DNA of 21,621 bases from NCBI GenBank assembly GCA_031275595.1, contig JAISOO010000036.1, positions 1 through 21,621 on the forward strand. Reading direction: 5' to 3'. The notes beneath the pieces are model-generated. The model was not told where the DNA came from and ran no database searches. It saw nothing but the letters and a program-made list of their open reading frames with translations. The DNA comes from Spirochaetaceae bacterium. Lineage in GTDB: Bacteria; Spirochaetota; Spirochaetia; Treponematales; Breznakiellaceae. Below, one piece after another: positions 1 to 7,406 of this stretch. Made by a program: the position numbers and the translations under genes. Numbering within the stretch: the stretch's first letter is position 1; each line of letters opens with the position of its first letter.

Positions 1-67
1 TTGCGCTTCAGCGCAAAATCGTATAAAAATTCACAAAAGTGAATTTTTATACCCTGCAAACTGCATA
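1..67 (+). repeat. Structured repeat element A, copy 1 (cut by window start)
   Basis: Bases 1-16 form a TTGCGC/GCGCAA hairpin. It is followed by a perfect 13-bp stem (22-34 with 39-51, loop AAAA) and then the tail CCCTGCAAA. The same order recurs at 7149-7220: a TTGCGCTTC hairpin, an AT-rich hairpin, then CCCGCAAA, but with a different stem sequence. The outer left arm lies outside the window. No protein-coding meaning is seen. Confidence 0.6.
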
Positions 68-69
68 AA

Positions 70-133
70 GGAGCCCGATAATCGAGGATTTTTTGCATAT
101 CTATGCAAAAAATCCACAAATGCAACAGGCTCC
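70..133 (+). repeat. Structured repeat element B, copy 1
   Basis: A 64-bp nested inverted repeat. The outer stem is GGAGCC (70-75) with GGCTCC (128-133). The inner stem is a perfect 13 bp (87-99 with 102-114). The left internal loop is CGATAATCGAG and the right one CACAAATGCAACA. The copy at 7240-7305 keeps both internal loops but changes the stems in a pairing-preserving way (outer GCAGCC/GGCTGC). That points to selection on structure, as an RNA or as a folded single-stranded DNA. Confidence 0.65.
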
Positions 134-166
134 TCGGCCGGGAGAAGATTCCGGAATATCGATGGG

Positions 167-282
167 ACTTGTCCGTCAGCCTGGTTGGTTGCCTCACAAG
201 CCTTATAATTTCTCGCCTTCGGGCGGTGAAATGGCGGTGTTTTTAGCGGAATTTGTTCGGAACCTGAGGTTTCCGGACAACG
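167..282 (+). repeat. Structured repeat element C, copy 1
   Basis: About 120 bp that aligns with the reverse strand of 7802-7934. Shared blocks in order are GGTTGGTTG, ATTTCTxGCC, GAAATxxCGGxGTTTT, AATTTGTxCGGAA and GGTTTCCGGACA. The right end is a hairpin (about 250-281) with a loop of the AACCTGAGGTT type found in other hairpins of the window. It lies directly upstream of the ABC ATPase Shine-Dalgarno. A TATAAT at 204-209, absent from the other copy, could be a -10 box for the operon (TGGTTG at 182-187, 16 bp upstream), but this is weak. Confidence 0.6.
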
Positions 283-301
283 CTATTGTAAGGAAATTGA
301 A

Positions 302-1816
302 GTGGAAGAGAATGCTTTGTTGTGTATCCGGAAGGTCACCAAAATATTTCCCGGCGTTACGGCGCTCAAGGCGGTCAGTTTTGACGTCCGATCCGGCGAG
401 GTTCACGGGCTCTGCGGGGAAAACGGCGCGGGAAAGTCCACCATCATTAAGGTGATTACGGGCGCCCATCCGCCTTCGGAAGGGGAGGTTTTTTTTAACG
501 GCCAGAAGATGGAAAATATAACCCCCCATTATTCCATGTCCCTGGGTATCGCCTGTATCTATCAGGAACTGAACCTGGTGCCCCACATGACCGTGGCGGA
601 GAACATATATCTGGGCAGGGAAGTGCTTAAGGGGAAAATGACCGGGCTGATTGACCGGGAAGGCATGAAACGGGAATCCCGCAAGGTGTTGCAGAGCCTT
701 GGCCTGGACATCGATCCCGCCATGAATGTCGGATCCCTGGGGGTGGGCAAGCAACAGATGGTGGAAATCGCCCGGGCGGTCCGGGCCGAGGCAAAACTTA
801 TCATCATGGATGAACCCACCTCCTCATTGAGCGCCCACGAAGCCCACGAGCTGCTGGGAATTGTCAGGTACCTCAGGGGAAAAGGGGTGGCCGTTATTTA
901 TATTTCCCACCGCCTGGACGAAGTGAAGGAGATCAGCGACCGGGTGACGATTTTGCGGGACGGTCAGAGTGTCGGCACCTTCGAAAATCGAGACCTCAGC
1001 ATCGACGCCATGGTGAAGTACATGGTGGGGCGGGACATTACCCAGAAGTATCCCAAAGTGAAGGCTCCTATCGGAAAGGAAATGCTGCGGGTGGAAGGGC
1101 TTACCCGCAAAGGGGTGGTGGAGAATGTTTCCTTCGCGGTACACGCCGGCGAGGTGCTCGGCTTTGCCGGTCTTATCGGCGCGGGCAGGACCGAGGCGGT
1201 CCGGGCCCTCACCGGGGCGGACCCCATCGACGGCGGCCTTATATTCGTGGAAGGGAAGCAGGTCCAGATTAAAAGCCCCCGGGACTCGATAAAAGCGGGG
1301 ATCGCCTTTCTTACCGAAGACCGTAAAGGCCAGGGCCTTATCCTGATTCAAAACATCGAATTCAATTCCACCCTGGTAAACCTGGAATACTATAAAAAAT
1401 ATGTCCTCCTCAATTTGAAGAACGCGAAAAAAGACGCGGAGCGCATGGTAAAGGATCTGCACATAATTGCCCCGAGCGTAACCATGCCTGCGGGTAATCT
1501 CAGCGGCGGCAATCAGCAGAAGGTGGTTATCGCCAAGTGGATGCTCTCCAAGGCAAAGATCTTTATTTTTGATGAGCCCACCAGGGGTATAGATGTCGGC
1601 GCGAAAATTGAAGTCTATAACCTTATCAACGAACTGGTAAAGGAAGGCGCCGCGGTTATTATGATAAGTTCGGAAATGGACGAGTGCATGGGGATGTCCG
1701 ATCGGGTTATTGTCATGCACGAGGGCAAAGTTATTACCGAGATGGAAGGCAGTGACGTGACACAGGAAAAGATCATGTACGCCGCTTCCGGTTTAACGCT
1801 CATGAAGGGGGCTTAA
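302..1816 (+). CDS. Sugar ABC transporter ATP-binding protein (RbsA/MglA family)
   Basis: Energises uptake of a monosaccharide or polyol through a CUT2-type ABC importer at the inner membrane. The 504 residues hold two tandem ATPase domains, as usual for the family. The first has Walker A GENGAGKS (39-46), a variant signature LGVGKQQ and Walker B LIIMDEP. The second has the family's degenerate Walker A (GLIGAGRTE) with an intact LSGGNQQ signature and IFIFDEP. The start is GTG, chosen because AAGGAA (290-295) sits 6 bp upstream and the protein then begins where relatives do. It heads an operon with an oxidoreductase 2 bp downstream, then permease and binding protein. The sugar cannot be told from the ATPase. 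Confidence 0.93.
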   Translation: MEENALLCIRKVTKIFPGVTALKAVSFDVRSGEVHGLCGENGAGKSTIIKVITGAHPPSEGEVFFNGQKMENITPHYSMSLGIACIYQELNLVPHMTVAENIYLGREVLKGKMTGLIDREGMKRESRKVLQSLGLDIDPAMNVGSLGVGKQQMVEIARAVRAEAKLIIMDEPTSSLSAHEAHELLGIVRYLRGKGVAVIYISHRLDEVKEISDRVTILRDGQSVGTFENRDLSIDAMVKYMVGRDITQKYPKVKAPIGKEMLRVEGLTRKGVVENVSFAVHAGEVLGFAGLIGAGRTEAVRALTGADPIDGGLIFVEGKQVQIKSPRDSIKAGIAFLTEDRKGQGLILIQNIEFNSTLVNLEYYKKYVLLNLKNAKKDAERMVKDLHIIAPSVTMPAGNLSGGNQQKVVIAKWMLSKAKIFIFDEPTRGIDVGAKIEVYNLINELVKEGAAVIMISSEMDECMGMSDRVIVMHEGKVITEMEGSDVTQEKIMYAASGLTLMKGA

Positions 1817-1818
1817 GT

Positions 1819-2817
1819 ATGGCTTGTTTGCGATGCGGGGTAATCGGTTTGGGAAGATTGGGCTTCAAGCACGCCCAAAACCTTGCGGGCCGTATAGAGA
1901 ACGCCCGGCTTGCCGCCGTGTCCGATCCGGCGGAGGGGGCGCGGAACAATTTCAGCGGCCGCTTTTCCGGGGTTGAGGTATTCGCCGATCACCGGGATTT
2001 GCTGGCCCGTCAAGACATAGACGCGGTGGTTATCGCCTCGGCGACCAATACCCACGGCAGGATCATCATGGATGCCCTAAAGGCGGGCAAGCCGGTGTTT
2101 TGCGAAAAGCCGGTAACCCTGGATATGGCCGAAGGGGCGCTGCTTAGGAAGACCCTGGCGGAGGTCAAGGGCTACCTGATGGTCGGATTCATGAGGCGTT
2201 TTGACGACGCCTACCTGATGGGTAAAAAGCAGGTCGATTCCGGCAGGCTTGGGGAACCGGTGTATGTGCGCTGTGTCAGCAGGGATCCCGGCCCTCCTCC
2301 CATCGAGTTCGCCAAGGCCAGCGGCGGCCTGGTGCTGGATATGTGCGTCCATGATATCGATCTGGCCCGCTGGTTTATCGGCAGCGAGGTAAGCGGAATA
2401 TCCGCCGAAGGGGCCGTGCTGATGTGGCCCGAACTGGGGGGGATCGGCGATATCGATCATGTGGATATAGAATTCCGGTTCAAAAACGGCCGGCTTGCCC
2501 ATCTGGAGGGAAGCAGGAACGCCAGGTACGGTTACGACATTCGTACTGAAGTTATTTGTACCAGGGGCTCGGTTTTCATCGGGGACCTCCGGCAGACCGC
2601 CTGCCTGGTATTAAATGATCAGGGGTCTCTTACGGATATCATTCCGGAATTCCGTACCCGCTTTGACAAGGCCTACCTCACCGAGATGGATGCCTTTGTG
2701 GACGAGGTTTTACACGAAAGGGAATCTTCGGTAACCCTGGAAGACGGCATCGCTGCTGTTGAGTTGTGTTTCGCGGTTAATGAGTCGTTAAAACAGCACC
2801 GGGCTGTGGAACTTTAA
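1819..2817 (+). CDS. Gfo/Idh/MocA family NAD(P)-dependent oxidoreductase
   Basis: Probably oxidises or epimerises a hydroxyl on a sugar or cyclitol, using NAD(P). Residues 6-15 carry the Rossmann glycine motif GVIGLGRLG. EKP (96-98) holds the catalytic lysine, and GGLVLDMCVHDID (169-181) has the conserved Asp and His of the C-terminal substrate domain. The length of 332 aa is normal. ATG is preceded by GAAGGGGG with good spacing. The gene lies between the ATPase (2 bp upstream) and the permease (19 bp downstream), so it is almost certainly co-transcribed and acts on the imported substrate. Inositol 2-dehydrogenase-like activity is one option among many; this superfamily cannot be assigned a substrate from motifs. 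Confidence 0.88.
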   Translation: MACLRCGVIGLGRLGFKHAQNLAGRIENARLAAVSDPAEGARNNFSGRFSGVEVFADHRDLLARQDIDAVVIASATNTHGRIIMDALKAGKPVFCEKPVTLDMAEGALLRKTLAEVKGYLMVGFMRRFDDAYLMGKKQVDSGRLGEPVYVRCVSRDPGPPPIEFAKASGGLVLDMCVHDIDLARWFIGSEVSGISAEGAVLMWPELGGIGDIDHVDIEFRFKNGRLAHLEGSRNARYGYDIRTEVICTRGSVFIGDLRQTACLVLNDQGSLTDIIPEFRTRFDKAYLTEMDAFVDEVLHERESSVTLEDGIAAVELCFAVNESLKQHRAVEL

Positions 2818-2836
2818 TTTTAGAAGGAAGACATAG

Positions 2837-3817
2837 ATGGCAGAAATTACGGCGACAAAGATAAATAAAAGAATCGTCAGGGAGTATTTGAACACCTTCG
2901 GGGTTGTGTTAAGCCTTTTACTGCTTTGCGTTATCCTCTCGATAGTTTCCCCGCGCTTTTTGACCGTAGACAATCTGATGAATGTGGCGGGTCAGGCGGC
3001 AATCAACTCTATCATTTCGGTGGGTATGTTCCTGGCCATCCTTACCTCGGGCATTGATCTTTCGGTCGGGTCAATTCTCGCGCTTTCCACCATGTTCATG
3101 GGGCTTTTCGCCACCAAATATAATCTCAACCCCTATCTGGCCCTGGTAAGCTGCCTGGCTATCGGAACCCTGCTCGGCACAATCAACGGTTTTATGCTTA
3201 CAAAAATGCGGCTGCCCCATCCGTTTATCTCGACCATGGGTACCAAACAGATGGCCCGGGGGCTGTGTCTGGTGATAACCGCGACAAAACCGGTCTACGG
3301 TTTCAAGGCGCCGATCCTGTTCCTCGGAAGCCAGCGGGTCGGCCCGGTGCCGGTCTCAATTCTGCTGGTGATTCTGCTCTATGTGGTTATGTATATATTT
3401 CTCAGCCGTACCCAAACGGGGCGGTACATTTACGCGGTAGGCGGGAATAAAGAGGCCGCCCGGTTAAGCGGGATTAATGTAAGCGGCGTTTTAAACCTCG
3501 TCTATGCCTCAAGCGGCTTTATGGCGGCCCTGGCGGGGATCGTCATGGTCGGCCGTGTGGACGCCGCTTTCCCCCTGGCCGGTCAGGACTATGAGACCGA
3601 CGCCATCGCGGCGGTTATCATCGGAGGCGCGAGTTTCTTCGGCGGCATCGGCAAAATCGGCAACACCATCGTGGGGGTCCTTCTCATCGCCGTGCTCCGT
3701 AACGGGCTGAACCTGCTGGGGGTGTCCTCGGCATGGCAGGCCTTTACCATCGGCGCGGTTATCATTATCGCGGTGTTTATCGATGTTCTCCGTCAGAATG
3801 TAATGAAGAAAGCCTAA
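2837..3817 (+). CDS. Sugar ABC transporter permease (RbsC family)
   Basis: Inner-membrane channel subunit of the CUT2 importer encoded around it. The 326 residues are strongly hydrophobic, with about eight to ten predicted membrane segments. The family signature SGIDLSVGSILALS is present, as is the cytoplasmic EAARLSGINV loop that docks on the ATPase, and a glycine-rich IIGGASFFGGIGKIGNT segment near the C-terminus. AAGGAAG (2824-2830) sits 6 bp before the ATG. A single permease gene is consistent with a homodimeric channel paired with the double-domain ATPase. A 130-bp gap with small hairpins separates it from the binding-protein gene. Confidence 0.92.
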   Translation: MAEITATKINKRIVREYLNTFGVVLSLLLLCVILSIVSPRFLTVDNLMNVAGQAAINSIISVGMFLAILTSGIDLSVGSILALSTMFMGLFATKYNLNPYLALVSCLAIGTLLGTINGFMLTKMRLPHPFISTMGTKQMARGLCLVITATKPVYGFKAPILFLGSQRVGPVPVSILLVILLYVVMYIFLSRTQTGRYIYAVGGNKEAARLSGINVSGVLNLVYASSGFMAALAGIVMVGRVDAAFPLAGQDYETDAIAAVIIGGASFFGGIGKIGNTIVGVLLIAVLRNGLNLLGVSSAWQAFTIGAVIIIAVFIDVLRQNVMKKA

Positions 3818-3947
3818 AGGGAAGCTCCGGAAACCCCGGGTTTGCCGGCGGTTCTTGGGGGAAGATCCCTTGTTAAGGGAAAACACGGATACAAGACTTG
3901 GTATGAGCCATTGGTCCGGTTTATGATATCACGCATGGAGGTATGAA
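3818..3947 (+). promoter_or_regulatory. Intergenic region with two small hairpins between permease and binding-protein genes
   Basis: The gap holds an imperfect inverted repeat with arms CCGGAAACC and GGTTTGCCGG (about 3827-3848) and a TCCCTT/AAGGGA hairpin (about 3866-3880). A strong Shine-Dalgarno GGAGG (3937-3941) serves the next gene. There is no T-run, so complete termination is unlikely. Such structures commonly protect or rebalance the mRNA so that the binding protein is made in excess; that role is inferred here. Confidence 0.4.
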
Positions 3948-4889
3948 ATGAAAAAAAACGCGGGTTTGATTTCGGTTTTTGTATGTGTCCTGATGATGTT
4001 CGTATGCGTAACCGGTGCTTTCGCCGGCGGCGGACAACAGCAGCAGGTACAGGGGGGGGGCGGTAAACTGAGAATCGCCGTTGTCCTTAAAACCCTCAGT
4101 TCCACTTACTGGCAGACGGTTCTTTCGGGAGCGCAGAAGGCTGCCGAGGAATTGGGTGTTGAACTTATTCCCCTGGGCCCCCCCACGGAGGACGATGCTA
4201 TCGCCCAAACCAATATGGTGGAAGACGTAATCACCCAGAAGGTTGACGCGATTGTGTTCTCCCCCTGCCAGCCCGAAGGCGCCATAACGGTTCTTAACAA
4301 GGCCCGGGACGCGAATGTTCCCGTCGTGGTTATCGACACCCCGATGCCGGCGGCGTATACCAGCGCCGTTACCTTCATTGGGAGCAACAACTATCAGATT
4401 GGGGTTCTTGGGGCGAAGGAAATGCTCAAGAACCTTAAATCCGGCAACAAGGTGCTTGTTCTTGAAGGCGCGCCGGGCAACGTCGCTATGACCGAGCGGG
4501 CGGACGGAGCGGAAAAGACCTTCAAGGACGCGGGGCTTACCATCGTTTCACGGCAGCCCGCCTATTCGGATCGGGAGCGGGCCTACAGCATTACCCAGAA
4601 CGTGCTTCAAACCACCGATCTGGACGGCGTTTTCGCCGCCAACGACGAGCAAGCCCTCGGCTCCTACCGGGCGATTGTCCAGGCAGGAAAGAAGGCGATT
4701 GTTGTCGGCGTAGACGGCAACCCCGACGCGAAAGAATCCGTGGACAAGGGTGAACTTTTCGCAACCGTTGCCCAGTCGGCGGACCAGATGGGGTATCTTG
4801 GCGTAAAATACGCGGTTCAGTATGCCAAAGGCGACAGAAACATCGATAAGAAGATTGACGCGCCGACCCCGGTTTATACTAAAAAATAG
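3948..4889 (+). CDS. Periplasmic sugar-binding protein of ABC transporter (Peripla_BP_4 type)
   Basis: Captures the substrate in the periplasm and delivers it to the permease. A typical signal peptide (MKK, hydrophobic core, AFA at 24-26) is followed by a low-complexity linker GGGQQQQVQGGGG. There is no lipobox cysteine at the cleavage site, so it is probably soluble. The mature part starts LRIAVVLKTLSSTYWQTVLSGAQKAAEELGV and follows the ribose/galactose-binding fold, with the hinge-region sequences VDAIVFSPC, TFIGSNNYQIG, VFAANDEQALGSYRAI and VVGVDGNPDA. Length (313 aa) is normal. A run of nine G (4052-4060) encodes the glycine linker and could slip. The gene ends just before a strong terminator, closing the operon. 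Confidence 0.92.
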   Translation: MKKNAGLISVFVCVLMMFVCVTGAFAGGGQQQQVQGGGGKLRIAVVLKTLSSTYWQTVLSGAQKAAEELGVELIPLGPPTEDDAIAQTNMVEDVITQKVDAIVFSPCQPEGAITVLNKARDANVPVVVIDTPMPAAYTSAVTFIGSNNYQIGVLGAKEMLKNLKSGNKVLVLEGAPGNVAMTERADGAEKTFKDAGLTIVSRQPAYSDRERAYSITQNVLQTTDLDGVFAANDEQALGSYRAIVQAGKKAIVVGVDGNPDAKESVDKGELFATVAQSADQMGYLGVKYAVQYAKGDRNIDKKIDAPTPVYTKK

Positions 4890-4898
4890 TTTTATGCG

Positions 4899-4935
4899 GG
4901 CGGTTTTCCCAAAGGGTCGTTTTGGGAAAACCGCC
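4899..4935 (+). repeat. Hairpin downstream of the binding-protein gene
   Basis: A perfect 15-bp stem (4899-4913 with 4921-4935) around a 7-nt loop starts 10 bp after the stop codon. Its core TTTTCCCAAA/TTTGGGAAAA resembles the hairpins at 9511, 10974 and 18601. It has no T-run itself and abuts the terminator hairpin that follows, so it may shield the mRNA 3' end. Confidence 0.7.
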
Positions 4936-4975
4936 GGGGCCGCAAAAATTTCAAATTTTTGCGGCCCCTTTTTTT
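4936..4975 (+). terminator. Rho-independent terminator of the ABC transporter operon
   Basis: A GC-rich stem of about 15 bp (GGGGCCGCAAAAATT paired with AATTTTTGCGGCCCC, 4936-4968) is followed by seven T (4969-4975). This is the textbook intrinsic-terminator layout and the strongest in the window. Confidence 0.92.
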
Positions 4976-5095
4976 AACTTCCCGCTGAAATCCGGTTGAG
5001 GAGCCGCCGTTGCCGCGGCTCCTGCATCATGCCCCTCCGGACCATCGGCTCGAAAAGCCTCAAAACCAGCCGGGCGTGAAAAAGTCCGGTCTTAA

Positions 5096-5124
5096 TTGAT
5101 AATTCTCCGATTACCTGATATACT
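5096..5124 (+). promoter_or_regulatory. Sigma-70-type promoter of the transketolase operon
   Basis: TTGATA (5096-5101) and TATACT (5119-5124) are separated by 17 bp, close to the sigma-70 consensus. It lies between the upstream terminator and the transketolase gene. Transcription would start near 5131, leaving a leader of about 195 nt. Confidence 0.7.
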
Positions 5125-5130
5125 TGTTAA

Positions 5131-5325
5131 ATAAGGGAACCGGCTTGCAGGATTGTTTTTTGAAACCGGTTTTGGAAAAGCGGTTAAGCCCCCGTTAAGC
5201 CGATCCGCTTTTCCCCTTAAATTTACGGCCGTTGGAAACCCTTTCGGCAGTCTGTCAAGAGGATGTCTGCATCTTTGACGGAGGCCGGTTAATATTTATG
5301 GATGCAAAGGAAGGTATAGTTACGT
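5131..5325 (+). promoter_or_regulatory. Long structured 5' leader of the transketolase operon
   Basis: This 195-nt predicted leader contains three inverted repeats: AACCGG (5138-5143) with CCGGTT (5166-5171); GGAAAAGCGG (5173-5182) with CCGCTTTTCC (5206-5215); and GTCAA..GAT with ATC..TTGAC (about 5256-5281). The second is followed by CCCTTAAATTT rather than a T-run. It does not match any riboswitch class I recognise. A regulatory role is inferred only from length and structure. Confidence 0.4.
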
Positions 5326-6153
5326 ATGGACAAAAAATTATTAGCGGACCTGCAGTCCAAAGCCAAAGAGATCCGAAAGTTAACCATCGAAGAGATCGGT
5401 ACCCTGGGGACCGGTCATATCGGCGGGTCCATGTCTATCGCGGACCTCCTGGCCCTGTTGTACTTTCATCGGATGAAGGTGGATCCCGCTAACCCCCGTT
5501 GGGAAGACCGGGATCAGCTGGTGGTTTCCAAGGGCCACGCGGGGCCGGCGGTTTACGCCGCCCTGGCCCTCAAGGGCTTTTTCCCCAAAGAATGGCTCGG
5601 TACCCTTAACCAGGGGGGAACCAGGCTCCCCAGCCATTGTGACCGGAACCTCACCCCGGGCATCGACATGACCGCCGGCTCCCTGGGACAGGGTTTTTCC
5701 GCGGCCCTGGGTATAGCCCTGGGGCTCAGGATGGATAAAAAAACCTCCCGGGTGTATACCGTCATCGGGGACGGAGAGTCCGATGAAGGCCAGATCTGGG
5801 AGGGGGCCCTCTTTGCCGCGGCCCAGGGCCTTTCAAATATCATCGCCTTTACCGATTACAACAAGCAGCAGCTTGACGGTTATACCAAGGACATCCTGGA
5901 TCTGGGGGATCTGAGCGCCAAATGGGCCGCCTTCGGCTGGTACACCCAGGAGGTGGACGGCCATGATCTGGAGGCCCTGGACGAGGCCGTTGAAAAGGCC
6001 CTGGCCCAAAAGAAGGCTCCCGCCATGATCATCATGAATACCATTAAGGGCAAGGGTTGTTTTTTTGCCGAGGGGATCGAAAAAAACCACAGCATGGCCT
6101 TTAACCTGGAAAAAGCCCGGGAAGCGATTGCTGTTTTGGACGGAAAGCAATAG
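5326..6153 (+). CDS. Transketolase, N-terminal subunit (ThDP-binding half)
   Basis: Forms with the next gene a two-subunit transketolase that moves two-carbon ketol units between sugar phosphates. The 275 residues cover only the pyrophosphate-binding half. The ThDP motif runs GDGESDEGQIWE (148-159) to DYNKQQLDG (177-185), and catalytic histidines fit TGHIGGS (H31) and SKGHAGPA (H71). ATG is preceded by GGAAGG, 11 bp upstream, slightly far. A hairpin-bearing 60-bp gap precedes the partner gene. Split transketolases are common in anaerobes and can serve the pentose-phosphate pathway or a dedicated sugar pathway. Its position next to a sugar importer and dehydrogenase makes a catabolic role possible. 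Confidence 0.93.
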   Translation: MDKKLLADLQSKAKEIRKLTIEEIGTLGTGHIGGSMSIADLLALLYFHRMKVDPANPRWEDRDQLVVSKGHAGPAVYAALALKGFFPKEWLGTLNQGGTRLPSHCDRNLTPGIDMTAGSLGQGFSAALGIALGLRMDKKTSRVYTVIGDGESDEGQIWEGALFAAAQGLSNIIAFTDYNKQQLDGYTKDILDLGDLSAKWAAFGWYTQEVDGHDLEALDEAVEKALAQKKAPAMIIMNTIKGKGCFFAEGIEKNHSMAFNLEKAREAIAVLDGKQ

Positions 6154-6154
6154 G

Positions 6155-6184
6155 TTTGTTCGGAAACCTCAGTTGCCGAACAAA
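6155..6184 (+). repeat. Hairpin between the transketolase subunit genes
   Basis: TTTGTTCGG (6155-6163) pairs perfectly with CCGAACAAA (6176-6184), and the stem nearly continues through AAC/GTT. It begins 2 bp after the stop codon of the first subunit. The AAACCTCAGTT loop is shared with hairpins elsewhere in the window. With no T-run it probably does not end transcription; it may tune the ratio of the two subunits. Confidence 0.7.
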
Positions 6185-6213
6185 TTCCGCTCTTGTCAAT
6201 GAAGGAGAAACTT

Positions 6214-7149
6214 ATGGAAACAAAAGAAATGCGCGCCGCTTATGTGGAAACCATAACCGCCCTGGCGGAGAAAAATAAAAATATCGTCCTCCTGGAAGCG
6301 GATCTGATGAGCTGTACCAATACGGGGAGCTTTAAAAAAGCCTATCCCGATCGTTTAATTAATATGGGCATCGCCGAGGCGAACATGATCGGCGTGGCCG
6401 CGGGGCTTTCCGCGGTGGGAAAGATCCCCTTTGCCGCTACCTTCGGCTGTTTCGCTTCCCGCCGGGTCTTTGATCAGTTTTTCATCTCCGCCAATTACGC
6501 CCGGCTCAATGTAAAACTCATCGGCATGGATCCGGGGGTAACCGCCGCCTTTAACGGCGGCACCCATATGCCCTTTGAGGATCTCGCCCTGATGCGGTCT
6601 ATCCCCAAGCTCGTCATTGTGGAACCCTCGGACCCGTGGAATTGCGCCGATTTTGTCCGGCAGGCCGCGGAGATTTACGGCTCGGTGTACCTGCGGCTTC
6701 CCCGTAAGCCCGTCCCGATCCTCTACACCGGGGAGGACAAGTTCCCCTTGGGCAGGGCGAGGGTATTCAAAGAAGGAAAGGACCTCTGTTTTGTCGCTTT
6801 GGGCAGCCTCATGGTGAACGAATCCCTTAAAGCCCGGGAACTCCTGGCATCCGAGGGGATCGACGCCGGTATTTTGGACGTCCTTACCCTCAAACCCATA
6901 GACCGGGAAGCAATAATAACCCAGGCATCCAAGGTTAAGGCCGTGATCAGCGCCGAAAATCACCAGATTAACGGGGGACTGGGCAGCGCCGTGGCGGAGA
7001 TCCTCGCGGAATCGGGGTTCCGGGGCAAATTCGCCCGGATAGGCGTCATGGACGAGTTCGGCGAAGTGGGTACCCAGGATTATCTGACCAAACGCTTCGG
7101 CCTGGACGGGGAAACCCTGGCCCAAAAAGCCCGGGACTTACTTCGTTAG
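6214..7149 (+). CDS. Transketolase, C-terminal subunit (pyrimidine-binding half)
   Basis: Supplies the second half of the split transketolase. From ATG 6214 it has 311 residues with an N-terminal pyrimidine-binding domain and the C-terminal transketolase domain. NMGIAEANMIG contains the glutamate (E55) that activates ThDP, and GGTHMPFEDLALMRSIP (116-131) is the conserved substrate-side loop. A longer reading from TTG 6193 is possible, but AAGGAG (6202-6207) lies 6 bp before ATG 6214, so I prefer that start. It is transcribed with the N-terminal subunit and followed immediately by structured repeat A, which overlaps the last base of the stop codon. Confidence 0.92.
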   Translation: METKEMRAAYVETITALAEKNKNIVLLEADLMSCTNTGSFKKAYPDRLINMGIAEANMIGVAAGLSAVGKIPFAATFGCFASRRVFDQFFISANYARLNVKLIGMDPGVTAAFNGGTHMPFEDLALMRSIPKLVIVEPSDPWNCADFVRQAAEIYGSVYLRLPRKPVPILYTGEDKFPLGRARVFKEGKDLCFVALGSLMVNESLKARELLASEGIDAGILDVLTLKPIDREAIITQASKVKAVISAENHQINGGLGSAVAEILAESGFRGKFARIGVMDEFGEVGTQDYLTKRFGLDGETLAQKARDLLR

Positions 7150-7220
7150 GAGTTTGTTGCGCTTCGCGCGTAAAACCCCGAAAAATCGCCTGCAAGGCGA
7201 TTTTTTATCCCGCAAACTCC
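7149..7220 (+). repeat. Structured repeat element A, copy 2
   Basis: The outer stem GGAGTTTG (7149-7156) pairs with CAAACTCC (7213-7220). Inside lie the TTGCGCTTC hairpin and a 10-bp hairpin (7181-7190 with 7196-7205). The order matches bases 1-67. It starts on the last base of the transketolase stop codon, so it would form the 3' end structure of that mRNA. Confidence 0.65.
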
Positions 7221-7239
7221 CATCGAATCGAAGGTTCAC

Positions 7240-7305
7240 GCAGCCCCGATAATCGGGATTTTTGCGTTACCGGTGGCGCAAAAATCCACAAGCATAACAG
7301 GCTGC
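7240..7305 (+). repeat. Structured repeat element B, copy 2
   Basis: The outer stem GCAGCC (7240-7245) pairs with GGCTGC (7300-7305). The inner stem GATTTTTGCG (7257-7266) pairs with CGCAAAAATC (7277-7286) and continues through G-T pairs into ACC/GGT. The internal loops CCGATAATCGG and CACAAGCATAACA match copy 1 at 70-133, while the stems have changed on both sides. Confidence 0.65.
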
Positions 7306-7406
7306 CAGGCATCCCCGGAGACAAAGATGAAATCACCACAGTCCCAACCCCGCTTTTCCAGGTCCCGGCGGTTTGCGGGAAGAAAATCCACAGGATTTGA
7401 AATAAG

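Noticed and set aside
70..133. Element B as an integron attC site
   Set aside because: It is a bulged hairpin of about the right size, but neither end carries the RYYYAAC/GTTRRRY core sites on either strand.
93..455. Open frame of 120 aa over repeat C and the ATPase start
   Set aside because: It lacks a ribosome-binding site and overlaps the real ATPase gene; its resemblance to a minus-strand frame near 7800 comes from the DNA repeat.
5232..5492. Leader ORF before the transketolase gene
   Set aside because: TTG start with no Shine-Dalgarno, and most of it overlaps the transketolase frame.
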